From Kluyvera cryocrescens NBRC 102467 (GTDB lineage Bacteria > Pseudomonadota > Gammaproteobacteria > Enterobacterales > Enterobacteriaceae), in assembly GCF_001571285.1 (NCBI RefSeq), contig NZ_BCTM01000043.1, positions 1 to 32,126 on the forward strand: 32,126 nt of DNA, read 5' to 3'. Position numbers and translations under genes: made by a program. Every line of letters begins with the position of its first letter. Position 1 is the stretch's first letter. Shown in pieces: positions 24,327 to 31,837 of the stretch. The notes beneath the pieces are model-generated. The model did no database searches. It was not told the DNA's origin and saw only the letters and a list, made by a program, of their open reading frames with translations.

Positions 24327-25016
24327 TTACCCTTTAAGGTTTTTTGTAATGTAGTAATTAACTTGCGGGAATTGCTTGAGATAGATTGCCGGGATAGCGG
24401 TGTGATGGGAGTCGCCATTGACGATCTGGTGGTAAATATCTTTTTTAGCCTCATGGTTAATAATGACAATCACTTTTCCAGCTTTGATGATCTTGTTCAG
24501 CCCGACGGTAATCCCTTCGGTGAGCGTCACGTCGCCAGAAAAGTATTTATGGCTGGCGACATTGATGGTGACATCATCCAGTTTGGTTTGCAGATAATCC
24601 TCATCAAATGACACGCCCGGCTCGTTTAAACCGATATGCCCATTCATCCCCACGCCGAGAATCACATAATCAAATTCATTACCGTTTAGCGCGCTCTCGT
24701 AGTGGGCGATGTTTTGTTGCGTGGAGGCATAAGGATCGAAATGGATTAACGTCACTGGATGCGTGCATTGGTGGACAAAGTCCTGATTAATCATGCTCAG
24801 GCAACTGCCGTCGGACTCGCTGGGGACATTGACCCACTCATCCAGCGCAAAGAAGGTCAGGTTGCTGGCAATCTCAGTCGCGGCGAGTGCGTTATAAACC
24901 CACTGCGGGGTGCTTCCGGACGGAATCAGTACACGGGAATGAGGCTTAAGCGCCGAGAGCTCGCTGACGACCTGCTCGGCCAGCGCGGCATTAGTGTCAA
25001 AAGTGGTACATTTCAT
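24327..25016 (-). CDS. nagB: Glucosamine-6-phosphate deaminase, short NagB type
   Basis: The 229-residue form starting MKCTTFDTN is preferred over an ATG ten codons upstream, because GGGAAGAAA precedes it and it avoids overlap with the GH4 gene. Motifs fit the NagB/6-phosphogluconolactonase superfamily: VLIPSGSTPQWVY for the phosphate, ALDEW for the catalytic acid, and GVGMNGHIGLNEPG for the ring-opening His. At 229 residues it is shorter than E. coli NagB (266). It has Asn where E. coli has Asp before GH, as in short Gram-positive-like forms. The expected reaction is GlcN-6-P to fructose-6-P and ammonia. A different amino-sugar phosphate remains possible. Its place in this operon points to an amino-sugar-containing substrate. 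Confidence 0.85.
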   Translation of the reverse strand: MKCTTFDTNAALAEQVVSELSALKPHSRVLIPSGSTPQWVYNALAATEIASNLTFFALDEWVNVPSESDGSCLSMINQDFVHQCTHPVTLIHFDPYASTQQNIAHYESALNGNEFDYVILGVGMNGHIGLNEPGVSFDEDYLQTKLDDVTINVASHKYFSGDVTLTEGITVGLNKIIKAGKVIVIINHEAKKDIYHQIVNGDSHHTAIPAIYLKQFPQVNYYITKNLKG

Positions 25017-25032
25017 CTGTTTCTTCCCGCGA

Positions 25033-26355
25033 TTAAAGTGCTTCAATAGTTTTTGCGAATAAAGGCAGGTACTTTTTATTGGCCAGCAGCATTTCTTTCA
25101 CTAATTCAACGCCGGCGTTATCGCTTGAGCATAATGGGTTGAAGATGAAACCGGCGATCAGCGCCTGATAATCACCGGTTGCGGCGGCTTTTACGATCTG
25201 CGCTTCATAGTCTTTCATCATCGACACAATCCCTTTCGCAGGTGATGGGATTTCGCCGGTGCAAATTGGCATTGGGCCATTACGCGTCATAACACAGTTC
25301 ACTTCCACTACCGCGTCTGCTGGTAAATTGGTAATTGCGCCACCGTTGCGAACGTTGACGGTTTGAATGCTCTTATCATCGAGATAAATCGCACGAATCA
25401 CGTTAAGCGCAGCGGTGGAATAGAGCGCGCCGCCGCGGGCTTCCAGCTCTTTAGGTTTATCCTGAAGGGTAGGGTCGCTATATTTTTTGAACAGCTCGGC
25501 TTCAATATTTTTAACGATTTCACCGCGCGACAGCTCGGCAGCATCCTGTTCGGCCAGCATTTCGGTGGTCTTGAGGTAATACTTTAAATAAGAGGAGGGG
25601 ATCAGGTTGGTAGCGGCCAACAGCTCTTTATTAAACTGCTCGTTGCTGACGTTTTTAAAGCTCAGCGCGTCGACGTCCGCGGCGTTGATTAAGTTGATGG
25701 TTTCTCGCGTGCGATCGACGCCGTGATGCAGGATTTTAGTGATAAAGTTCATGTGGTTGGAACCCTTGAACTCTACGTATAAATCTTCGACTTTGGCATT
25801 CAGTAAGCCTGCGACCTGGTGAGTCATGTTGATCGGGCCGTTGCACAGGCCAATGACCCGGTTGTTGTTACTGTATTTGAGAACGGCTTCCGTCACCATA
25901 GAGGCTGGGTTGGTGAAGTTGATAAGCCAGGCGTTTGGGCAAACCTCTTTCATTTCATTGGCAATTTCAATGATCACCGGGATGGTACGAAGGGCTTTGA
26001 ACATTCCGCCCGCGCCGTTAGTTTCCTGACCGATAAAACCGTGAGATTTCGGCAGCTTTTCATCGATAATGCGGGCGTCAATACCGCCAACGCGCAGCTG
26101 CGTCACGACGAAATCGGTATCCTGTAGCGCCGTTTTACGGTCAAACGTTTGGCTCACTTCAATGGCTAAGCCTGCTTTTTCCAGCATTCGGCGGGTGAGC
26201 TGGAAGATGATGTTCATTTTCTCTTTACCCATCTCTACGTCGACAAACGCAATATGAGAAATGGGGAGCTGGTGGTGGTTTTTTATCACCCCTTCAATCA
26301 GTTCTGGGGTATAGCTGCTTCCTGCACCAATCACCACGAGTTTAACTTTTTTCAT
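25033..26355 (-). CDS. Family 4 glycosyl hydrolase (6-phospho-glycosidase)
   Basis: The 440-residue protein is a typical GH4 enzyme, which uses NAD and a divalent metal in a redox-elimination mechanism. The Rossmann start (LVVIGAGSSYTPELIEG), QLRVGGIDAR, GQETNGAGGMFKALRTIP and NFTNPASMVTEA are all present. The metal ligands are C171 (in GLCNGP) and H201 (in GSNHMNF). CN-type motifs are usual in the 6-phospho-beta-glucosidase branch. It should cut the phosphorylated disaccharide imported by the EIIC gene of the same operon. It overlaps the regulator gene by four bases (ATGA). The exact sugar cannot be told from motifs. Confidence 0.93.
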   Translation of the reverse strand: MKKVKLVVIGAGSSYTPELIEGVIKNHHQLPISHIAFVDVEMGKEKMNIIFQLTRRMLEKAGLAIEVSQTFDRKTALQDTDFVVTQLRVGGIDARIIDEKLPKSHGFIGQETNGAGGMFKALRTIPVIIEIANEMKEVCPNAWLINFTNPASMVTEAVLKYSNNNRVIGLCNGPINMTHQVAGLLNAKVEDLYVEFKGSNHMNFITKILHHGVDRTRETINLINAADVDALSFKNVSNEQFNKELLAATNLIPSSYLKYYLKTTEMLAEQDAAELSRGEIVKNIEAELFKKYSDPTLQDKPKELEARGGALYSTAALNVIRAIYLDDKSIQTVNVRNGGAITNLPADAVVEVNCVMTRNGPMPICTGEIPSPAKGIVSMMKDYEAQIVKAAATGDYQALIAGFIFNPLCSSDNAGVELVKEMLLANKKYLPLFAKTIEAL

Positions 26356-27107
26356 GAGTCTTCAACCTTTGAATTAAATTTAAGTGATACTTTTCTGACA
26401 TGAGATAAATGGAAAAGCATGATATCGATGATGGCTATTTGTATCGGGTAGCTAATGTTTTCAAATGCCGTGTCTTTAATAATGGCATTCTTATAGATCA
26501 ATGCAGCATCGGCCTTAAGTGCCAGAGTCGAGTTTTCCCGACTGGTGATGGCGGCGACTTTGATACCGTTTTTTCTCGCGTTAATAATTATCTCTTCCAG
26601 CATTTCAGACTCACCGCTATTAGAGACAATCAGAATACAATCATTAGCGGTCAGAAAGCGGCTGCGAACATTGCAGTTGGTATAGTCTGTTTCATTGAGA
26701 ATATTAAATCCAAGAACCATCAGGTTATAGCTGACATAATTAGCTACGCTGTCTGATGTGCCATATCCCCAGGTAATAATCGTGCTACAATCTAATAAAA
26801 AGTCGCAAAAGGCTTTGATTTTACTTTCTGATACCTTGGTTAAGGCATCGTGCATTTCCTGCATATACTCACTAACAAACGAGTTATGATGCTGTGAGTT
26901 TTTCGACATCGAGAAAACATCCCGAACATCGACTTTAAACTCCTGGAAATTATTAAAGCCTAACTTTTTGACCAATTTTGAAATGGATGGCGCGGTGGTA
27001 TACACACGCTCGGCCAGTTCATGAATCTTCATCTTATAAACGTCAGTAGGGTTCTCCTGACAGAATTTATAAATCCGCAGCTCATTGCTGGTTAAATCTT
27101 TACGCAT
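26352..27107 (-). CDS. RpiR/MurR-family transcriptional regulator
   Basis: The 251-residue regulator has an N-terminal RpiR helix-turn-helix (IHELAERVYTTAPSISKLVKKLGFNNFQEF, about residues 28-58) and a C-terminal SIS domain that senses a phosphosugar (ITWGYGTSDSVANY, IVSNSGESEM). It heads the operon for the GH4 enzyme, deaminase and EIIC. It most likely controls that operon and itself according to the level of a sugar phosphate. A perfect palindrome 17 bases upstream of its start is the likely target. The end overlaps the GH4 start. Confidence 0.92.
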   Translation of the reverse strand: MRKDLTSNELRIYKFCQENPTDVYKMKIHELAERVYTTAPSISKLVKKLGFNNFQEFKVDVRDVFSMSKNSQHHNSFVSEYMQEMHDALTKVSESKIKAFCDFLLDCSTIITWGYGTSDSVANYVSYNLMVLGFNILNETDYTNCNVRSRFLTANDCILIVSNSGESEMLEEIIINARKNGIKVAAITSRENSTLALKADAALIYKNAIIKDTAFENISYPIQIAIIDIMLFHLSHVRKVSLKFNSKVEDS

Positions 27108-27124
27108 GGAGTGTACCTTATAAT

Positions 27125-27144
27125 ATGCAGTGCGGGCACTGCAT
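27125..27144. promoter_or_regulatory. Perfect palindrome, probable RpiR operator
   Basis: ATGCAGTGC-GG-GCACTGCAT has 9-bp perfect inverted arms around two bases. It is placed just before the regulator gene, where it would overlap its promoter or leader. Such symmetry fits a dimeric regulator. It also lies on the side of the divergent peroxiredoxin gene, but about 250 bases from its start. Confidence 0.6.
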
Positions 27145-27395
27145 TGGCTCTCGGAAGGGATCTTAGCAAGGTCATACTGGAAATAGGTTTTATGATTTAG
27201 AAATTAATTTCCGTGATCTGGGTTATAAATTTCTATGGGGACACTTTCACCGGCGGTAATTTGTGCCAGGGGAGCGCGTGCCGGAGTAGGGATGCAGCAG
27301 CCCCGACAAATTTTTTTATCGTTGAGCGAAACTATCAGGCATTAGCGTGCGAACTATTCTTTATAGAGCCTATTTTCCCCCTGATGGAGTCGACC
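27145..27395 (+). promoter_or_regulatory. Intergenic region before the peroxiredoxin operon
   Basis: About 250 bases without a supported gene separate the RpiR palindrome from the peroxiredoxin start. An in-frame extension of the peroxiredoxin frame into it is present but lacks a good start and is probably not translated. The ECF promoter for autoregulation should be here. I could not recognise the sigma-F-like motif with confidence. Confidence 0.35.
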
Positions 27396-27947
27396 ATGAA
27401 ACGTTTGCAAACCTTGTCAGCCGCCGCCGTACTCAGCCTTTCTCTTTTCGCCATGAATGCCCATGCTGCCCTTGAGCCTGGTGCGAAAGCCCCGGACTTC
27501 AGCCTGCAGGGCGCGCTCGGCGGTAAGCCGCTGACTTTCTCCCTTCAGCAGGCATTGCAAAAGGGGCCAGTGGTACTCTATTTCTTCCCGGCGGCGTTCA
27601 CTAAGGGCTGTACCCTTGAGGCGCACGCTTTTGCTGAAGCTACCGATGATTTCAAAAAACTGGGGGCGACCGTGGTGGGCGTGACCGCCGGGAACGTTGA
27701 TCAGGTGGATGAATTCTCGAAACTGGAGTGCCGGGATAAATTTGCCGTGGCGGCAGATCCGGGGGCGAAAGTGGCGGCGGAGTACCAGACGACGATGCAA
27801 ATGAACGGTAAAACGCTGTCGGATCGTACCTCATTTGTTATCGCCCCGGATGGCAAAATCCTGATGAGCTATACGGACCGTAATCCTGATGAGCACATTC
27901 AGAAAGCGATGGATGCCGTGAAGCTGTATGCGAAATCACACTCGTAA
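27396..27947 (+). CDS. Exported peroxiredoxin (AhpC/TSA, BCP-like)
   Basis: The 183-residue form begins MKRLQTLSAAAVLSLSLFAM and ends its signal peptide at AHA|AL. The start follows TGGAG. The mature protein has the thioredoxin-fold peroxiredoxin layout: PGAKAPDFSL, VLYFFPAAFTKGCTLEA with the peroxidatic Cys72, a second Cys112 in LECRDKF that may resolve it, and TSFVIAPDGKI. It should reduce peroxides in the periplasm and needs electrons from a membrane thiol donor. The DsbD-like gene 20 bases downstream is the obvious partner. A periplasmic form is unusual next to the cytosolic Bcp and AhpC of enterics. Confidence 0.92.
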   Translation: MKRLQTLSAAAVLSLSLFAMNAHAALEPGAKAPDFSLQGALGGKPLTFSLQQALQKGPVVLYFFPAAFTKGCTLEAHAFAEATDDFKKLGATVVGVTAGNVDQVDEFSKLECRDKFAVAADPGAKVAAEYQTTMQMNGKTLSDRTSFVIAPDGKILMSYTDRNPDEHIQKAMDAVKLYAKSHS

Positions 27948-27967
27948 TTTAGCCGCAGGGGTTCGCT

Positions 27968-29200
27968 ATGTTAACTGCCATTCTGGCCGCTTTTGTGGGC
28001 GGCATTATACTCAACCTGATGCCCTGCGTGTTCCCGGTCATTTCGCTTAAGGCGCTGGGCATTTTGCGCCACGAGGGCGATGTAAAAAGTGCGCGCACCG
28101 AAGGGCTCGGCTTTTTGCTCGGCGTAATTTTTACCATGCTGGCGCTGGCCGCCATATTGCTGGCGTTGCGTGCCGGGGGCACCGCCGTCGGCTGGGGCTT
28201 CCAGCTTCAGTCGCCGATGGTGATTGCCGTTCTGGCGCTGATTATTTTGGGCGCAGCGCTGAATTTGTTGGGCGTATTTGAAGTGGGGCTATCGTTACAG
28301 CGGGCAGGGGAGATTTCGGTTGGGCGCGGGGCCTTTGTGCGTTCGGCGCTAACCGGTGCCCTGGCGATTGTGGTGGCGACGCCCTGCTCAGCACCCTTTA
28401 TGGCAGGCGCGGTGGGTTATGCGCTGGTGCAGCCACCGCTCGCATCGCTGGCCATTTTCCTGTCGCTGGCGATTGGGTTTGCCGCCCCCTTTACGCTAAT
28501 TTCGCTGTTCCCGGCGATAGCCAAACGTCTGCCGCGGCCGGGCGCATGGATGGATATCCTCAAACGCGGCCTGGCCTTCCCGATGCTGGGGGCGTTTGCC
28601 TGGCTGGTATGGGTGCTGACGCAGCAGGCGGGTACCACGGCGCTATTGGCGATACTGATCAGCGCGGTGGTGGTGAGTTTCGCCGCATGGCTGTACGGAA
28701 TGGCTCAGCGCAGGCGTTATATCGGCCAATCCTACAAAGCATTGCTGGCGGTGACGGTGGTGCTGTTTATCGCCGCGGTAAGCCCGCTTCCCGGCGTGAT
28801 GCACGTGCAGCCGTCGCAGCCCGATCTGCAGCATGTTGAAAATATCACGCAGGTGAAGTGGTCGCCGCAGACGGTGGCCGAGATGCGCGGCCATGGTAAA
28901 GCGATCTTTGTCGATTTTACGGCCTCATGGTGCATTACCTGTCAGGTGAACGAGCGGACGTCGCTCTCCACGGCGGCGGTGAAACGGGCGCTGGCCAGCA
29001 CGGGAACCGTCTATATGGTGGCGGACTCGACGAAATTTAATGCCGATATCGACGACGCGATGAGCACTTTCGGACAGGGTGGTTTACCGCTTTACGTGGT
29101 CTACCCTGCGGACGGTAGCGCGCCGAAAGTGCTGCCGCAGGTACTGACTCCCGCGATTGTGATCGACGCGCTGAATCAGGCATCCGGCAAAAAAGCATGA
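27968..29200 (+). CDS. Short DsbD-like thiol reductase (transmembrane + thioredoxin domain)
   Basis: The 410-residue protein lacks the N-terminal alpha domain of DsbD (full DsbD is about 565). Residues 1-275 form about eight helices with the redox pair C20 (NLMPCVFPV) and C140 (VATPCSAPF). Residues about 285-410 form a thioredoxin-like domain with WCITC (C322/C325). The pattern is DsbD/ScsB type: electrons pass from cytosolic thioredoxin through the membrane pair to the outer domain and on to a periplasmic target. With the peroxiredoxin before it, this makes a self-contained peroxide-reduction chain. The next gene, an ECF sigma factor, starts 20 bases on. Confidence 0.92.
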   Translation: MLTAILAAFVGGIILNLMPCVFPVISLKALGILRHEGDVKSARTEGLGFLLGVIFTMLALAAILLALRAGGTAVGWGFQLQSPMVIAVLALIILGAALNLLGVFEVGLSLQRAGEISVGRGAFVRSALTGALAIVVATPCSAPFMAGAVGYALVQPPLASLAIFLSLAIGFAAPFTLISLFPAIAKRLPRPGAWMDILKRGLAFPMLGAFAWLVWVLTQQAGTTALLAILISAVVVSFAAWLYGMAQRRRYIGQSYKALLAVTVVLFIAAVSPLPGVMHVQPSQPDLQHVENITQVKWSPQTVAEMRGHGKAIFVDFTASWCITCQVNERTSLSTAAVKRALASTGTVYMVADSTKFNADIDDAMSTFGQGGLPLYVVYPADGSAPKVLPQVLTPAIVIDALNQASGKKA

Positions 29201-29220
29201 GGTAACAAACGTGGCGGAAT

Positions 29221-29778
29221 ATGGATAGCGGTTTAGCACCGCGTGAAGCATGGCCCGCGCTGATGGCAAGCGCTCAGGCGGGCGATCGCGATGCCTATAC
29301 CCAACTACTGCGGGCTATCGTTCCGGTGATTCGGGCGATAGTTCGCAAGCAGATTGCTGACAGCGTTCTGGTTGACGACGTTATCCAGGATGTTCTGCTG
29401 GCTGTGCATCGGGTACGCCATACCTACGATCCCGCTTGTCCATTTTTACCGTGGCTAATGGCGATTGCCCAGGCCCGCACCGTTGACGCGTTACGCAAGC
29501 GTGGTCGCCATTGGTTACGCGAAACTGATGAGGATCAGGCCGCTGAGCCAACCGTCGAATATGGCTCGGAACAGGATGAGCGGGAAGAAGAGCTGGCGCT
29601 GATACTTGACCAGCTACCCTCCCGCCAGCGCCAAATTGTGGAGCATATTCATCTGCAGGAGATGAGCCTTGCCGAGGCCGCGGCGCGCAACAATTTAAGT
29701 ATTTCGGCAGTGAAATCGTTATTACACAGAGCACTAACCAACCTTCGCCGGATGGGAGCGAACCATGACCGATCATGA
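29221..29778 (+). CDS. ECF-family RNA polymerase sigma factor
   Basis: The 185-residue protein has sigma region 2 (about residues 25-95; DDVIQDVLLAVHRVRHTYDP and FLPWLMAIAQARTVDALRKRGR) and region 4 (about 125-180; LPSRQRQIVEHIHLQEMSLAEAAARNNLSISAVKSLLHRAL). These are separated by an acidic linker. It is of the type paired with DUF1109/NrsF anti-sigma factors. The start at 29221 follows GGCGGAAT; a GTG 10 bases earlier is out of frame. The anti-sigma gene overlaps its end by 14 bases. It probably directs transcription of its own operon, with the peroxiredoxin and reductase as targets. Confidence 0.93.
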   Translation: MDSGLAPREAWPALMASAQAGDRDAYTQLLRAIVPVIRAIVRKQIADSVLVDDVIQDVLLAVHRVRHTYDPACPFLPWLMAIAQARTVDALRKRGRHWLRETDEDQAAEPTVEYGSEQDEREEELALILDQLPSRQRQIVEHIHLQEMSLAEAAARNNLSISAVKSLLHRALTNLRRMGANHDRS

Positions 29779-30394
29779 TCATTTTATTGCACAGCTAAGC
29801 CGGGACGCCGGCCCGGTACGCCGGCCCTGGGCGAGCCACCGGCGGGTCGCCGCTTGGCTGCTGATGGCATTGCCGTGCGGCGTGTTAAGCAGCCTGGTGT
29901 TTCATCGGGTGGCGACGGACTGGACGCAATCCGGTGCGCTGTTGGCGGCGCTTCAGCTGGTTGTCGCTTTTGTGATGGGGGTACTGGCGATACGCAATGC
30001 CTTTCTGCTGAGTATCGCCGGGCAAAAGCCGTTGGGCTGGCGCTGGTTTGCGCCGTTGATAGCGCTCTGGCTGGGCGGCGTTATCTTCAGTCTCGGGCGG
30101 ACGCCCGCGGCGGGAAGCCATCCCGACGAGGTGAACTGCTACGTCTTCATGATGGCGGTGAGTGCGCCGATGATGGCCATTATGATTGGTTACCTTCGTC
30201 GTACCCGGGCGCTGTACCCGCTGCGAACGCTGGCGGTTTCAGGCGCCGGAATTGCCTGTATGGCATTGACGCTACTGTCGTTTTGTCATCCGGTTGAAGT
30301 CCATCCGCTGGACTTTTTGCTGCATATGGCGGCTGGCGTGACGATTGTGTTGGGGATGATGGCAGTGGGATGGCGGTGGGTGAGAATTGGGTGA
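29765..30394 (+). CDS. DUF1109/NrsF-type membrane anti-sigma factor
   Basis: The 209-residue protein has about six helices after a short cytosolic N-terminus. This is the NrsF layout: residues about 30-50, 60-85, 93-110, 125-145, 155-172 and 185-205. Conserved Cys125 (EVNCYVFM) and Cys174 (SFCHPVEVHPLDFLLH) face the outer side by the same model. NrsF proteins hold the sigma factor at the membrane and release it under metal or oxidant stress, and the two Cys fit redox or metal sensing. The gene starts inside the sigma gene, so translation is coupled. Confidence 0.88.
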   Translation: MTDHDHFIAQLSRDAGPVRRPWASHRRVAAWLLMALPCGVLSSLVFHRVATDWTQSGALLAALQLVVAFVMGVLAIRNAFLLSIAGQKPLGWRWFAPLIALWLGGVIFSLGRTPAAGSHPDEVNCYVFMMAVSAPMMAIMIGYLRRTRALYPLRTLAVSGAGIACMALTLLSFCHPVEVHPLDFLLHMAAGVTIVLGMMAVGWRWVRIG

Positions 30395-30402
30395 TGAATG
30401 GC

Positions 30403-30438
30403 AGGCCGTGCCGCCCCGGCCCCGGGGCGGCACGGCCT
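30403..30438 (+). terminator. Strong hairpin ending the sigma/anti-sigma operon
   Basis: A perfect 16-bp G+C-rich stem (30403-30418 with 30423-30438) with a 4-base loop starts 8 bases after the anti-sigma stop. ATTTT follows on the plus strand. It reaches into the stop codon of the convergent DUF523 gene (30437-30439), so it can only act on that message at its very end. Confidence 0.85.
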
Positions 30439-30940
30439 ATTTTCCTTCAACTTCATCAAGCCGTCGCTTTAGCGCATCCAACTGATACTCGCTAAACACC
30501 TCAACCCCGTGCTCGCGTAGCAGCGAGACGGCGACGCCTTCGCCGGGCACCTTCGTCCCGCTAAACGAACCGTCATAAATGAGCTGACTACCGCAGGTTG
30601 GGCTGCCGTCGGTCATCACGGCAAAACGGCAACCGTGTTGCTGAGCGGTTTTCAGTGCGAGCCAGGCGGCCAGGATATACGGCTGACTGACATCGCGGCC
30701 GTCACTTTCGGTCATCTGGGCGCGCCCGTTCAGCACGTCAACGCCCTGGCCGTTGACCATCTCCGCCGATAAGCGCGGCGTTTCAAGGCCCGCAGCCAGT
30801 TCCGGGCAGTGAGTGACCAGACGTCCTTCGTCGCGCCAGCATTGCAAAAGCGCTGAATGACAGGATTTATGGGAGCCGTTGTAGCGTACGTGGTGACCCG
30901 CCAGACAGGCGCTGAGGAGAATTTTTTCTTTGACGGCCAT
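30437..30940 (-). CDS. DUF523 / thiouracil-desulfurase-like (TudS) protein
   Basis: The 167-residue protein has three Cys-bearing motifs: SACLAGHHVRYNG, CPELAAGLETPR and DGSPTCGSQ. These match the DUF523 family, in which TudS holds a [4Fe-4S] cluster with three Cys and removes sulfur from 2-thiouracil. No membrane or export signal is present. The start follows AAGG at suitable distance. The physiological substrate in enterics is not settled. The stop codon sits in the arm of the downstream hairpin. It is a single-gene unit on the minus strand, unrelated in direction to the sigma operon. Confidence 0.88.
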   Translation of the reverse strand: MAVKEKILLSACLAGHHVRYNGSHKSCHSALLQCWRDEGRLVTHCPELAAGLETPRLSAEMVNGQGVDVLNGRAQMTESDGRDVSQPYILAAWLALKTAQQHGCRFAVMTDGSPTCGSQLIYDGSFSGTKVPGEGVAVSLLREHGVEVFSEYQLDALKRRLDEVEGK

Positions 30941-31154
30941 GGAGAACCTTGAGGTGCGTGGCGAGGCGGTTGTCGCGATGCCTGCGGCTATAGGTTAACA
31001 GATAATCGACGCGCTGTGGGTGATGTACGCAAGCGGGCTAAATTCCTAAAACACGTCGTAGCAACACTTGGTTATGCGAAGTTACAGTTGGTATAGGCGA
31101 GTGCTGCTAGTTTGGGGGCGGTTATTTACCTCCCCTGAGAAAGGAACTAAGTAG
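30941..31154. other. Intergenic region, nothing clear
   Basis: About 210 bases between two divergent genes must contain promoters of both. I recognise no operator, RNA or repeat. An AAGGAACTAAGTAG at its right end is the ribosome binding site of the small exported protein. Confidence 0.4.
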
Positions 31155-31403
31155 ATGAGTAAGAATGGAACTCGACAGATGAAGGCCATGGTGCTGAGTG
31201 CGGTTTTGGTGACCGCGGCGCTGGCCTCTTTCCCGAGCATGGCGCAGCCCAATCGCGCGCAGATGCGGCAGAACTTTGACACGGCGATGGTGCAGCCTTG
31301 CCAGGGTAAAAAAGCGGGTGATGAAGTGACGATTACCAGCCGCCGTGGCGATAAAGTACAGGCCGTGTGCACTTTGACCGCGATTCCAAAACCGCAGTCC
31401 TGA
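31155..31403 (+). CDS. Small exported protein with two cysteines
   Basis: The 82-residue product has a signal peptide (basic start, then MVLSAVLVTAALASFPSMAQ with a cut after SMA). The mature part of about 50 residues has two Cys (VQPCQG and AVCTL) that could form a disulfide, within a beta-rich EVTITSRRGDKVQAVC segment. AAGGA precedes the start. I do not recognise the family. A rho-independent terminator follows 28 bases after the stop, so this is a complete single-gene unit. Confidence 0.78.
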   Translation: MSKNGTRQMKAMVLSAVLVTAALASFPSMAQPNRAQMRQNFDTAMVQPCQGKKAGDEVTITSRRGDKVQAVCTLTAIPKPQS

Positions 31404-31430
31404 GTGCTATTTTAAAGCATGACGCTTTAT

Positions 31431-31458
31431 GCCTGCCGGGAAACCGGCGGGCTTTTTT
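31431..31458 (+). terminator. Rho-independent terminator of the small exported protein gene
   Basis: GCCTGCCGG-GAAA-CCGGCGGGC forms a 9-bp stem with a GNRA-like loop and is followed at once by a run of six T. It lies 28 bases after the stop at 31403. Confidence 0.92.
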
Positions 31459-31564
31459 ATTTGCTGGATTTATCGCACGGCAGATCGTCGGCGTAGGCCT
31501 GGCAGGAGGCCTGCTGAAGGTGTCGTATTTGTGGATATGAGAGAGGCGGGGAGCTTATCGAAAA

Positions 31565-31586
31565 CGCGGCAGGAAATTCTGCCGCG
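31565..31586 (-). terminator. Terminator of the minus-strand Cys-repeat protein gene
   Basis: CGCGGCAG (31565-31572) pairs with CTGCCGCG (31579-31586) across a 6-base loop. On the minus strand the stem is followed by TTTTCG. It lies 11 bases beyond the stop codon at 31598, the position expected for an intrinsic terminator. Confidence 0.82.
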
Positions 31587-31597
31587 TGAGGCTGTTT

Positions 31598-31837
31598 TTA
31601 TCTCTTCACTGCATTTTTAGCTTTGGTTTTCGCTTCATCACAGGCGCTCTTATTTTTATCACAGGCATCTTTGGCGGCCTGCGCTTCTTTTTTGGCATCT
31701 GATTTCGCCTGCGAGCACTGCGTCGGGTTAGCCTCACAGGCTGATTTGGCTTTTGTGACGACCTGTCCGTTAGCGGCGTTTGCTGCCCCCCAGGCCAGGA
31801 GTGTACATGCGCCAAGCATCATTGCTAATTTTTTCAT
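31598..31837 (-). CDS. Small exported helical protein with two C-X6-C motifs
   Basis: The 79-residue protein has a signal peptide (MKKLAMMLGACTLLAWGAANA with a cut after ANA). A Cys within it makes a lipobox-like LGAC, but the hydrophobic part before it is too short for a lipoprotein. The mature part is highly charged and rich in Ala and Lys, probably helical. It has CEANPTQC and CDKNKSAC, two C-X6-C units in a 25-residue repeat-like arrangement (SACEANPTQCSQAKSDAKK, then DACDKNKSACDEAKTKAKN). GAAGG precedes the start and a terminator follows. The function is unknown; metal binding or disulfide-stabilised helical hairpins are possible. Confidence 0.82.
   Translation of the reverse strand: MKKLAMMLGACTLLAWGAANAANGQVVTKAKSACEANPTQCSQAKSDAKKEAQAAKDACDKNKSACDEAKTKAKNAVKR

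Noticed and set aside
27968-29200. Full-length DsbD
   Set aside because: The N-terminal alpha domain and signal peptide are missing and the peroxiredoxin is adjacent, so a dedicated short reductase fits better.
31155-31837. Toxin-antitoxin pair made of the two small genes
   Set aside because: The genes are convergent, each with its own terminator, and both products carry signal peptides.
31598-31837. Lipoprotein call from the LGAC sequence at residues 8-11
   Set aside because: The hydrophobic part before the Cys is only about five residues, and a normal signal peptidase I site (ANA) follows further on.
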